Shown: positions 42,437 to 52,598 of the stretch, piece after piece
How the letters are laid out: every line of letters starts with the position of its first letter
Position numbering within the stretch: the stretch's first letter is position 1
From: Brachypodium distachyon
Taxonomy: Eukaryota > Streptophyta > Magnoliopsida > Poales > Poaceae
NCBI RefSeq assembly: GCF_000005505.3
Contig: NC_016133.3
Location: 26,948,508-27,012,507, forward strand
Direction of reading: 5' to 3'
DNA length: 64,000 nt
Made by a program: the position numbers and the translations under genes
The notes under the pieces: generated by a model
What the model was told of the DNA's origin: nothing
The model's database searches: none
What the model saw: only the letters and a program-made list of their open reading frames with translations

Positions 42437-44197
42437 GAAAGCGCCCTCATCACCTTCCTCCGGGAGAACGCCGACATGTTCGCTTGGGAGCCTTCGGATC
42501 TTCCCGGAGTCCCCAGGGAGGTGATTGAGCATCGACTTGTGGTGCGCCCGGACGCCCGCCCCGTCAAGCAGAAGATCCGCTGGCATGTGCAGGAGCGGAA
42601 GGATTTCATCAAGCAAGAAGTGGACAAGCTCAAAGCTGCCGGGGCTATCAAGGAAGTTCTGTACCCCACCTGGTTAGCTAACCCTGTAGTAGTACCCAAG
42701 GCGGGGAATAAACTTCGCATGTGTGTAGATTTTACTGATCTGAACCGTGCGTGTCCCAAGGATCCTTTCCCTGTACCCCGCATTGATCAAATAGTCGATT
42801 CCACTGCTGGTTGCGATCTGCTGAGATTTTTGCATGCTTTTTCCGGCTACCATCAAATCAAGATGGCAGTCGAAGATGAGGAGAAAACAGCGTTCATCAC
42901 CCCGGTTGGCTGCTACTGTTACACGTGCATGCCTTTCGGGTTGAAGAACGCGAGCTCAACATTCCAACGTGCGCTGCACGAGTGTTTGGGACCCCAGCTA
43001 GGCCGAAATGTGGAGGCCTACATGGACGACATCGTCATCAAGTCAAAGCGTGGGGACTTGCTGATTGATGACCTGCGGGAGACGTTTGACAACCTCCGCA
43101 GGATCAAACTCAAGCTGAACCCTGAGAAGCGCACCTTTGGTGTGGACTCGGGCCAGCTTCTGGGTTTCTTGGTTTCTCACAGAGGGATACAAGCCAACCC
43201 GCAGAAGATAGAGGCTACCGAGAAGATGGAGGCTCCCTGCAAGGTGAAAGATGTCCAACGCCTCAACGGTTGTGTTGCCGCGTTGGGCCACTTCATCTCA
43301 AGGCTGGGCGAACGCGCCCTGCCTTTCTTCAAGGTAATGAAGAAGAAGAGTCCGGTTGACTGGACCCCCGAGGCCAAAGCGGCGTTCTGGGAACTCAAGC
43401 AGTACCTGAGGTCGCCGCCCGTCCTCGTCGCCCCCAAGCCGAGCGAGCCGCTACTAATCTACCAGAGAGGGAGGAAGACGTTCCGGGGACTGAGGCTGCT
43501 GGGCAGGGGGCGACCCCCAGCAACTGCCTCGGGCCCGGGGACCACCCACGAGCCAGCAACCCCAGCACCGCGCAAGCGGCTAGTGCAGCACCCGGTGTAC
43601 TTCGTCAGCACGGTGCTGCGCGACGCCCGTACGAGGTACCCGCAAGTACAGAAGCTCCTCTTGGGGATTTTCCTTGCGCCCCGCAAGCCGCGCCACTACT
43701 TCCAGGCGCACTGCGTCACGGTGGTGTCGGGATTCTGCCTCAAGCGGGCTTTCACCAACCGCGAAGCCACTGGGAGGGTGGCCGAGTGGAGGATGGAGCT
43801 GTCAGAGTTTGACCTCCACTTCGCCAACTCCAAGAGCATCAAGAGTGCGGCCCTGGCGGACTTTGTCGCAGAGTGGACGTCGACGAGCATGGGAGAGGAG
43901 GAGCCGGAGACCATCCTGCCCGGCAGGCTGGACGAAGGCCACTGGGTCCTCTACTTCGACGGCGCGTTCAGTCTCCAAGGAGCTGGTGCCAGGGTCGTCA
44001 TCGAGTCACCAACAGGGGACCAACTGAGGTTCGCTGTCCAACTCGATTTCCCGAACTCCACCAACAACACAGCGGAGTATGAGGGTTTGCTCGCCGGGTT
44101 ACGGGCAGCGATCGCCCTCGACATCAAGCGCCTGATTGTTCGCGGGGACTCCCAGCTCGTAATCAACTAGGTTAACAAGGACTACGACTGCCCGTAG
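42437..44197 (+). pseudogene. TAT3 reverse transcriptase and dual RNase H
   Basis: One frame open from 42437 to 44167. RT motifs: MFAWEPSDLPGVP, KLRMCVDFTDLNRACPKD, FSGYHQIKMAVED, MPFGLKNASSTFQRAL and YMDD at 43019-43030. A tether and degenerate Ty3-type RNase H follow (LPFFKVMKKKSPVDWTPEA, HPVYFVSTVLRDARTRYP, WRMELSEFDLHFANSKS). The second RNase H has LYFDGAFSLQGAGARVVIE, NNTAEYEGLLAGLRAA and IVRGDSQLVIN. The stops at 44168-44170 and 44195-44197 are TAG where TAT1 has CAG. The double RNase H is a Tat-lineage hallmark. Confidence 0.88.
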
Positions 44198-45718
44198 ATG
44201 GCACCATACGTGGAGGAAGTCCGCAAGCTAGAACGCAAGTTCAAGGGTTTGCGGTTCGAACACGTCAAGCAGAAGGACAACTTCGCGGCTGACGAGCTGT
44301 CCAAGATGGCAGCAGAACGCCGGGAACCCCCGGCGGCGGTGTTCTGCCAGAAGCAAGCGGCTCCTTCAGTCGCCCCCAAGCTGGTTGCCGGAGACGCCCC
44401 TCCGGCAACCGAAGGAAACCCCACGACAGCGAGGGTCCATGCCACTGACATAGTAGCATGCGTTGGCAGGGAGACCCCTCTCTGGGCGGTGGAAATCGCC
44501 CGCTACTTGAAGGGGGAGGCCCTCCCGGAAGATGGCGTTGCTGCGGAGCGTGTGGCGCGGCAAGCCAAAATGTACACTGTGGTGGATGGAAACCTCTACC
44601 GCAGGCGTGCGAATGGGGTCAAGCTCATCTGTGTGCCGCAAGACGAAGGGCGCGCGCTGTTGGAGGAGATACATCAAGGCACATGCTCCCACCATGTGGC
44701 CTCCCGGGCTCTAGCCGGCAAGGCGTTTCGGCACGGTTTTTACTGGCCCACAGCCCTGGCCGACGCGGATCAGCTCGTGAAGATGTGCGAAGCGTGCCAG
44801 TTCCACTCGAAGAAAAGCAACCAGCCGGCGTAGGCCTTGCATGTCATCCCGGCCTCGTGGCCGTTCGCGGTCTGGGGGTGGGACATCGTCGGCAAGTTGC
44901 CGAGGGTGGTCGGCGGCTACGAGTATTTCTTCGTGGCCATCGACAAGTTCTCCAAGTGGGTGGAAGTGGAACCAGTGCGGAAGGTGACCGCCCAGGCGGC
45001 CATCAAGTTTTTCTAGAATATTGTGTGCCGGTTTGGTGTGCCTAACGGCATCATCACCAACAATGGCACGCAATTCACGAGCGCGATGTTCCAAGCCTAC
45101 TGCGAGGGCATGGGCACCAAGTTGCAGTTCGCGTCCGTTGCTCACCCGAGGAGTAACGGGCAGGCGGAGCGAGCTAACGCAGAAGTGCTGCACGGGCTCA
45201 AGACGAGAACCTTTGACAAGATCAAAGGCCACGGGAAACACTAGGTTGAAGAACTCCAGCCCGTGCTGTGGTCAATCAGGACCACACCTAGTCGGGCAAC
45301 GGGCGAAACCCCTTTCGCCCTTGTCTATGGGGCAGAAGCGGTATTGCCCCTCGAACTCAAGCACGGATCTCCCTGCGTACGCGCGTACGGCAACACCAGC
45401 CAACACGAGCAAAGGGTTGATGATCTAAACTTCATCGAAGAGCTTCGATGCCGGGCTGTTGTGCGAGCGACGCGCTACCATCAGGAACTCCGTCGTTACC
45501 ACGACAGGCGAGTCCATCCCCGGGGCCTCGAGAACGGAGACCTTGTCCTGCGCCGGATACAAGGAACGAAGGCCGGGAACATGTTGACTTCGAGATGGGA
45601 GGGCCCCTTCCGGGTAGTGTAGGTGACCAGACCGGGGGCTGTCCGGCTGGAAACCGAAGATGGCTTGCCGGTGCAAAATAGTTGGAATATTGAGCACCTG
45701 CGCAAGTTCTACCCGTGA
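44198..45718 (+). pseudogene. TAT3 integrase
   Basis: Same frame as RT. Zinc region: HQGTCSHHVASRALAGKAF and CEACQFHSKKSNQPA. TAGs lie at 44831, 45014, 45242 and 45620. Core: WDIVGKLPRVVGGYE (first Asp), IITNNGTQFTSAMFQAY, where the second catalytic Asp of TAT1 (IITDNGTQF) is Asn, and HPRSNGQAERANAEVLHG with the Glu. The C-terminal part has RRIQGTKAGNMLTSRWEGPF and NSWNIEHLRKFYP. Real stop is TGA 45716-45718. Confidence 0.85.
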
Positions 45719-46527
45719 AGCGGCGGAGCCCGACCCTTAGGTGATGCTGCTGATGCATGCCTCTCGAACTAGTGTAGCCGGGAAGCCCCCATGTGTAAAC
45801 CACTGGTTATTGTGAATAAAGATAAGTATTTCTTTCCTGAATTTTAAGATTGCCTCGTTTATTTGTGTGTTCCTCCTTCTTCTATCTCTTGTTTTGGGTG
45901 CACGGAAGTGTCTTTCCATACAGTTGTGAGCAGGGGGCTGCTGGAGTCTCGAAAACACAAACCCGTTACCGGATCGCTTCGGCACGGGACATGCAGTCGC
46001 CGGGCCTCCCGCGACGTGCATCACGAGACATGCGGTTGCCGGGCTTCCCGCAACGTGCATCACAGGACGTGTAGTTGTCGGGCTCCCCGCAACGTGCACC
46101 ACGCAGTTGCTGCGTCTGGGAAATAAAATGCTCACAACCAAGTTTGGCATCGACCCTTCCGCGCCCGGGGGCTGGGAGGCAGGAGATTACCCGTGTTGCT
46201 TATTGTTTTTCGTGGATTTCGAAATTTTTTGCAGCACCTTAGACCTGGTAAGAATCTAATCTGCAGGGAAAAGTGGAATCTTGCACACTGTAATACCCGT
46301 GGGCCGCCCACGGGTCACGGCATGCAGCAGCGCCTTGTGGTCCGGAGCGACCGCACCACAAGGGACTCGCCGAACACCGAGGCTCTTGTCCAAGGAGGGG
46401 GCCGCCACGTGTGCCACAACGACTTGGCATGCAGGGTGGCGAAGACTGTACCGCACTTCAAGGGGTGGGGCGCCACGGGTGATGAGCTGATCCATCACGC
46501 ACGGTGGCAAAGCCCTCCCCCCGCGCC
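45719..46527. other. TAT3 spacer between integrase and internal promoter
   Basis: No supported gene. A short degenerate tandem repeat lies at about 45985-46095 (GGACATGCAGTCGCCGGGC-type units of 35-40 bp, three copies). Otherwise co-linear with the same interval of TAT1 and TAT2. Confidence 0.55.
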
Positions 46528-46536
46528 TATAAAAAG
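46528..46536 (+). promoter_or_regulatory. TAT3 internal TATA box
   Basis: TATAAAAAG inside CGCCTATAAAAAGGGTG, in element sense, 72 bp upstream of the first hairpin. Matches the TAT1 box at 14574-14581 in sequence and position. Confidence 0.6.
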
Positions 46537-46599
46537 GGTGCCTCGGCCATGGAACGGCTCAGAGCTCAACCAGGCAAAGGGAGGGAGTGGAGCCGCAGA

Positions 46600-46987
46600 G
46601 GCGCGATGGGGGTGCATCCCCTCAGTGCTCGGCGCCGACGGGTGCATGGCCGTTGCGCCCTTGCCGCCTCACTCCACCGAGTCCGCTCTGAGGGGCGTCG
46701 CAGAGACACGATGGTAATGCATGCCATCAGCATTCAGCGCTGACGGGTGCACTGCCGCCGTGTCCTTGCCACGTCTCCTCTAGCGAGCAGCTCCGGGGTG
46801 AGGGCTGCCGCGGAGGCAGTGTCGTGGTGCATTCCATCGGCGCACAACGCCGACGGGTGCACTACTGCAGTGCCCCTGCCGCATCCCTCCAGAGGGTATC
46901 TCCACAAGGAGCGAGGGTTGCTGCGGAGACACTATGGGGGTGCATGCCATCCGTGCTCAGCGCCGACGGGTGCACTGCCATAGTGTC
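46600..46987 (+). repeat. TAT3 hairpin array, four 60-nt units
   Basis: Units 46600-46659, 46705-46764, 46815-46874 and 46928-46987 (spacing 105, 110, 113). Outer arms: GGCGCGATGG/CCGTTGCGCC, GACACGATGG/CCGCCGTGTC, GGCAGTGTCG/CTGCAGTGCC and GACACTATGG/CCATAGTGTC. These pair 10, 9, 8 and 10 of 10 with G-U allowed, although their sequences differ. A TGCA/TGCA pair and an inner stem (CCATC with GACGG) lie inside. Downstream to about 47340 follows a GC-rich stretch without clear units. Confidence 0.8.
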
Positions 46988-47424
46988 CCCGCCGCACCCC
47001 TCCAGGGCGCGCCTCCAGAGGCGAGGGTCGTCGCGAGGATGCTGTGATGGCGCCGGTGCCAGCGTTCGCCGTTCACTCTGGCCCACCACCGCGTCCCTGC
47101 TACGTCCCTCAAGCAGCTTTTTCCCCAAGCAGCAAGGGCTGCTACGGGGATGCCATGGCGTCCTCGCCACCCGCATTCGCCGATGGCGGCGAGGAAGCCA
47201 CGACGTCCCCGCCACACCCCTCGGGACAGGTTCCCCCGGAAGCAAGGGGTTCTTTTCAAAGGCGAGGGCTATTGTGGAGGCACGGTGGGAGCATCGTTCA
47301 AACGTTCCGAGCACGAGACTGAACGAGAAGCTAAGTGCTTGAACCTAAATGACAAATCCTCTAAGAACTGAACGTAGTTGAACGCTGCTTCGCCAAGTAT
47401 GGCCCCGGAACCTACGCGTGGCCG

Positions 47425-47582
47425 GAGTGTTAGGAAGACGCTTGCGGGGGGAGTGCGCTCCCCGTGTGGCTCCCGGGTCCATCCCCGGAGGGCATGGCAT
47501 GGAGTAGTTACCCCGCAAGGGGAGTGGCTCGCCGCTACCGCTTGACCCCAGGTCGGCACTGCGGGTCCGTCCCGGGTCCCTA
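47425..47582 (+). other. TAT3 conserved GC-rich block
   Basis: Reverse complement of the block at 14007-14165 and 54828-54990, including GCGGGTCCGTCCCGGGTCCC at its end. Lies 263 bp beyond the stop of the antisense gene. 47583-47844 shows nothing else recognisable. Confidence 0.6.
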
Positions 47583-47844
47583 GTCTGGTCAAGGGTGAGG
47601 CGTGCGAGCCCTCGGCAACACAAGGCACAACACGCAAAGGCTAAGGGAGCCGCCCCGCGAGGTAGCCCCGGGAACAAGGAACAAGAATTAAGCGAATTAA
47701 AAAGCTTGATTAACTAAGTACTGAATGATTACATGGACTAATCAAAATGTAATTGTTTAGACAGCGCAAAGCACTACACTTGCAGGACAAGAACGAAAGA
47801 AGATAAACAGGAAAGCAGCAGGGACCGGCAAGAGGCTGTGGCAA

Positions 47845-50800
47845 CTAGTTGCCGGCTTCTTCCGTCGGAGGCTCCGGGGACGGCTCGGGGTCTGGCTTCC
47901 GCTGCATCCGCTCGACCACCTCGTCGACAAACCCGCACACCGCTTTGGTGTGGGTGGGCTTGTCCTCGCTGTCCGACCAAGCGTCCAGCAGGGACTCGAA
48001 GGGAAACTCTAGGTCCCGGAGGTGTATCCTAGGGAGGATCGTCCCGGCAACCTCCCGGGCGCAGTTGGCAACCTTGTTGGTGCCGTATTGGGCGATCCAG
48101 ACGTCGAGCACCCCAAGCTTCCTCACCAGGTCGGAGAAGAAGGGGATCAACATTGAGACATCCGTGCCGTCCACCGCCACGGCCTGCAACTCGAACCGGG
48201 GTAGCAAATCGCGCAATGCCTCGGCGATCTTGAGCAGCTTCTTGGTCTCCAGCTACCGCTGCCCGATCAGCGTGCCATGGTGGAGCCGGGCGTCATGCGT
48301 GGCCTTCTTGGCCTTGCGGAGGTTGCCTCCAGCGCCACAAGCTCTGCGGTCTTGACCGCGATGTCGTTGCCGGCCTTGGCAAGCTCCTCCCGGACGGTGG
48401 CCAGTTCGTTCTCAAGCTTGGCCGCCCTATCCTTGGCAGAGCCGAGCTGGATCTCATGATGTGCCACTGACTCCACCGCACTCTTGGTAGCCTTGACCTG
48501 CACCTCCAGCTTGACATGCATGCCCTGGATCTTGCCGCGGTAGTTGGCGATCAGGTCGCTCTTCTCGTCAAGCCAGGCCTGGGCTGCCGCGAGCACCCCG
48601 GCATGCTCCTTCTTGGTTTCCTCGAGGGTCGGCGCCAGCAAGTCCAGCGCCCCCTGAAGCTCGGCGCGCTAAGCCTCCAGTCGCCAGTAGAGCTCAGCCT
48701 CCGGGACGACCGGTTCCTCGGCGTCCTCCAGGGCTTCCCGGGCAAGACGCGCCTCCTCTCTGGCGAGGTGCGTCTCCTCGCGCAGCCGGGAGACCTCTTG
48801 CCGCTCCTTCTCCACGGCTTCCCTCACCTCGCCAAGTTGGCTCTTGGCGATGGCGTGGTGTTCCCTCACCTCGTTGAAAGAGGTGACGAAGGCCAGTTGC
48901 TGGTCTTTGACGGCGTCCAGGAACCGGTGTCCTCGCTCGAAGACGCTCGGATCCCAGGTGATGGGATTCCAAGCTACCCTAGCAAGGGTGCCAAGGTCGG
49001 TGTTGAGGGAGGCGGCCGATGATGACGAAGCTCCCGCCGCCATGGTAGAGCTGTGCGGGGGGTCGTCAGGTTGTTCCGGGGTGTCCTGTCGTCTTTCCCC
49101 GGCAACCTCCCCTTCACCCGCGCCCGGGGACTCTGGGGCTGGAGAAGCCATTGTGCCCCCGGCAGGGGCCGTCCCCTGCTGGGCGGCGGGTGAATCCGCG
49201 CCAGCTGCATCTGCGGCGGCGGGCGCGTCGCCGGGTGCCGCCCCCGCGGCGGCGGTGGTCACTGCTGCCGCAATGGCCGGCCCGGCAGGGCTTGGTGCGG
49301 GAGCCACTGCCGGCTCCTCCGGCGCCCCCGTGATCTCGACATATAGGTCAAGGTCAACCACGATAGCACCTGCTCCCGGTGCGGGTGCGCTTGGGCCTGC
49401 CACAACAAGAAGTGTGAGGATCGACGAGCGAAAGAGTAGCCAGAAGCGAGAGGAAGGGGATCAGGGAGGTCACCTTGCAAGGCCGTTGGACTTGTGGGGG
49501 GATCTTCCCCCACCTCATCCGTCCCGTCGGGAGCCTCCGAGAGGCTTGCCATGGGTGAAGTGCCACCTGCTGAAAGAGAAGGTACGGTTGTGTGATTAAC
49601 TGACAATTGAAAACGCAGCAGAAGAGGGTGGAAGGAGCCGTACCTGTCGCCGGTGCCACCTCCGTTGGGGCTAGGTTCTCGGCGGGTGCGATGACGGCGC
49701 CGCTAGCCCCAGTGCCAGTCGGGTCAACGGCGCTGCCGTCGTCCGCGCGCGCCCTCTTACTTGGTGTGGCGGGCGGGGAGTCGCCCCTCCCCCTCTTGCT
49801 GGAGCTCGCCGACGAGTCGGTCCTCGGGGGGTTGCGTCGGAGCGCGAAGCCCTGGAAGACCCCCCGAGCGGGCGGGGCCATGGGTGCCCGTGGGGTTGCC
49901 GCGGGAACTAATGACGAAGCTGCCACGGCGTCGGGGGCTGCCCCCAGTGTGGATGCCGCCGCGGCCCCGGCAGCTGCTGCTGAGGCAGCCGTCGCCGGGC
50001 CGCTGGCGAGCGTCGCTGGGACGGTCGCTGCTGCGGTCCCGGCGACCCCCATGGGTGTGGTCGCCGCTGAAGTACCGACGGACGCCCCTAAGGCAGCTGC
50101 CGCTTCAGAGCTGGTACCCGCCGCTGGGGCGGATGTCGTCGCCGGGGAAGACGCTGTCGCAGCCGCCGTAGAGGTAGCCGCAGGCGCTGCGTATGCCCTT
50201 GATCTCCGGACGATCAGGGGCACGTCATCACTGTGCTCATCGTCGTCGTCCATAGGGACGACTTCCTAGGATGCCGCAGGCTGGCCCGCCTCGTCATCCA
50301 AAGACTGGAGGGAGGGCCAGCTGATATCCGACTCGCCCTCGCTCCCCTCAATCACCTACTTCCCGCGAGGTGCCAGCCAGGGAGTGCGCGGGGCCCGAGT
50401 GGGGGTATCATCCATCAATCCCCACTCGTTGCAGGGCGGGAAGGCGGTGACGATGTCTTTGAACCCCGCAACACCGGCGTGGAGGGAGATGACCCCCAGC
50501 GGGAACACGGTTGCGGGGAGGTTTTCGCCGGAGATCCCCCTCACCCACACCTGGAGGGATTCCAAGTCCACGCCTTCGTGGCGGAGGCGTGTCCTGTCCT
50601 CGGCACCCGTGTACATCCATGCGGGCCGGGAACGCAGTTGGATCAGCGCGATGCGCCGGGTGATGAAGGTACGCACCACGTCCACGTCGGTGAGCCCCGC
50701 CAGCCGTAGATCCTTGATCTTCTCCACGATGGGGAGGAGATCGGCATCATGGTGGTACCGGTCCCGCCAGCTGGAGTGGGTTTGCGGCAACTCGGTGGGC

Positions 50801-51381
50801 GGGAGGATGAACTCCTCGGGGCCTTCTGCGCGGACCCAGCACCAGTCCCCGCGCCACTCCTTCTCGATCTTCTTCTCTCACCGGACGATGAACTCAGATT
50901 TCATCCGATCGCGGGCGCGGAACACCACCCCCGACGACATCGCGTTCGCGTTATCGATCCGGGGGTAGAAGTAATGGCGGAAGAGCGCCACCGACGGCAT
51001 CACCCCCACGAACACCTCGTAGAGGAATTGGAAGGTGGCGAGGAGGAAGAGCGATGTGGGGTGAAGCTGAGCCACCCGCAGCTGGTACGACTCCATCAAC
51101 GCATGGAGAAACAGCGAGAACGGCGGCACCAGCCCAGTGAGGAGGAAGTGCCTGAACACCCGGAAGTCATTGTTCTGGTGCTCGGCGCCCGCGGGGAGGA
51201 TGTGGGTCTCCCCGTGCTCGTTGAACCGGGAAGCCACGGCGTGCTGGATCTTGGCGAGCGTCTCGCCGTTGTAGCCCGGCCGGTAGAAGGCTTGTGAGGC
51301 CCTCATCTCCTGCTTCTTCCGATGTTTGTCGGCGGCTGCCTTGCCGGCCGCCTCGCTCCTGCCGGTGGTGGGAGACGCCAT
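47845..51381 (-). pseudogene. TAT3 antisense gene, three exons
   Basis: ATG at 51381 (MASPTTGRSEAAGKAAADK). Exon 1 (51381-49644) holds a Transposase_28 domain (RHFLLTGLVPPFSLFLHAL, SYQLRVAQLHPTSLFLLATF, VFVGVMPSVALFRHYFYPR, FITRRIALIQLRSRPAWMYT) and an Ala-rich linker with a basic GRGDSPPATPSKRARADD patch. Introns 49570-49643 and 49397-49473 are GT-AG. Exons 1, 2 and 3 are in three different frames that join correctly in phase 1 only if both introns are removed. Exon 3 is a coiled coil ending in LLPRFELQAVAVDGTDVSML and LRDLEFPFESLLDAWSDSED. Stops: TGA 50878; TAG 50356, 50266, 48669 and about 48253; a frameshift near 48320. Product of unknown function, probably nuclear. Confidence 0.8.
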
Positions 51382-51491
51382 GGGGAACGCAGGCAGGAGT
51401 TCGCAAGAACACTTGGGCGCAGCATGCGAAGGAGGTGGAAGACGAAGGCTGTGGGGAGCAAAGTGTTTTCCCCTTCCAGCAGCAGTAAAAA

Positions 51492-51499
51492 CTTTATAG
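51492..51499 (-). promoter_or_regulatory. TATA box of the TAT3 antisense gene
   Basis: CTATAAAG on the minus strand, about 110 bp upstream of the ATG at 51381, a normal spacing for a plant promoter with a short leader. It is independent of the LTR. Confidence 0.55.
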
Positions 51500-51711
51500 C
51501 ATCCGGCAGTTTGGTAACGGCCGGTTCCGCACCCTACGGGTGCGCAGGGATAATTCCTAATCAAAAGGAGTAATGCGGGCGGTGGCCTTACCTTCCCTGT
51601 TTAAGGGGGAGGTATGGCGGAAATCACGTGCCCACCACTCTGTCTGTAACGGCAGGATGCGTGGGGCAGCGAAGAGACGCGGGCCCGAGGCGAGTTAGGA
51701 CCCACGCGTCA

Positions 51712-51863
51712 GGCACCCGGTGCGCAGTTCCGCCAGGGCGAGGAGTGAGGCGCCCGGCGCATTAAATGAGCCGACAGGAGGGGAGTTGCCCGTCTAGTCA
51801 GGTAAACAGTGGCTGTCCAATCCTACCTGTAGGGCTTTTAGACCCCTAGCAGCGGAGTTGGCG
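51712..51863 (+). repeat. TAT3 3' LTR remnant
   Basis: 152 bp matching 38994-39144 of the 5' LTR, from GGCACCCGGTGCGCAG to AGCGGAGTTGGCG. The LTR start and polypurine tract are deleted on the left and the rest of the LTR on the right. 51500-51711 is internal sequence with no gene. Confidence 0.85.
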
Positions 51864-51904
51864 TGTCCCCGGTTAAACTAAGTACTTAGCCGTGTCCCCG
51901 GTTA
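51862..51904. other. Deletion scar with 14-bp templated filler
   Basis: CGTGTCCCCGGTTA occurs at 51862-51875 and again at 51891-51904. The second copy is native CHR1 LTR; the first sits exactly at the TAT3/CHR1 breakpoint. Confidence 0.7.
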
Positions 51905-52593
51905 CGGACAATTATGAGCAACTAGATTTGGGGGCTGTAAGGAAGGTCTCACTCATTCCAATTTCTAAATAAAATGAATGGTTTGAACTTGGGTTAGGAG
52001 CATTGATGTGTCTACTCAATGTCCTTAGATTAATAGGAGCATCGGTGTTTCTACCCGGTGTCCATCAGTTTACAATAATGTAACATTCAATTGTCGTAAG
52101 GTAAACTATGTTTTGCTACCACGCCATAAAGCCTGAACCCCACTATACCTCAATTGCATATACTTGGTAGGATTTGTTGTAACTTCCAGGTGAACTTGCC
52201 AATACATTCAATGTATTGACCACGTAGTGGCTGCAATCAATAATGCAGGTGAATCTGATGAAGAGTGAGGTTCGCCGATGTTTTTTGGGTCATGTGCTTA
52301 CATTCCAACATGCTCTCTCCTCTGGGAGTAGTTGAGTCCCATTTGCTCTCCCTTTCCGCTGCAAGTTTTTAAACATTTATTTTGATGAGATGAAATAGTA
52401 TTTGTTTATGCTGGCCCAAGGGGTTATGCAAGTTTGTAAGTACAATTGAGTTCTGGATGATACGATGTAATAAAGTACTTTTGACCTTTGTATCTGGGTA
52501 TTACATCTTGAAACTATGTGTGCTAGTGGGTCGATCCAGGGACTAGCACAAATAAGCAAAGAGATCGAACCCTGTACGGGGGCGGTCGCTTTA
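51876..52593 (+). repeat. CHR1 3' LTR, right part
   Basis: Matches 30790-31382 of the 5' LTR and then, beyond the 5' LTR truncation, CHR-solo to the end. About 1.4 kb of LTR between the equivalents of 29357 and 30790 is missing. Followed by GATGC 52594-52598. Confidence 0.88.
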
Positions 52594-52598
52594 GATGC

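Larger units (their letters stand above)
38728..51863 (+). mobile_element. TAT3: Tat-lineage element with antisense gene, inserted in the CHR1 3' LTR
   Basis: 5' LTR 38728-39627, PBS, gag, protease, RT, RNase H domains, integrase (to 45718), internal TATA, four hairpins, conserved block, antisense gene (51381 down to 47845) and a 152-bp remnant of the 3' LTR (51712-51863). CCGTC (38723-38727) is the likely left target duplication; the right one is deleted. Its gag-pol frame is nearly free of indels but carries twelve TAG stops. Confidence 0.9.
28233..52593 (+). mobile_element. CHR1: RIRE3/RIRE8-like chromovirus with ORF0, carrying TAT3 in its 3' LTR
   Basis: Flanked by GATGC at 28228-28232 and 52594-52598. 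Order: 5' LTR (28233-31382, 3' end lost), leader, ORF0 (31770-32657), gag, protease, RT, RNase H, integrase, chromodomain (to 37488), polypurine tract, 3' LTR (37501-38727 and 51876-52593). LTRs of about 3.3 kb, an extra ORF before gag and a C-terminal chromodomain together match the RIRE3/RIRE8 group of rice and the Tekay lineage. The left edge is TGTAACATCCC and the right edge GGTCGCTTTA (CA changed to TA). Confidence 0.92.

Noticed and set aside
40193..45622. Alternative genetic code or amber suppression in TAT3
   Set aside because: CHG-context deamination explains TAG from CAG and from C-preceded TGG. Most of the sites are sense codons in TAT1, and the element also has gag frameshifts and an inactive integrase.
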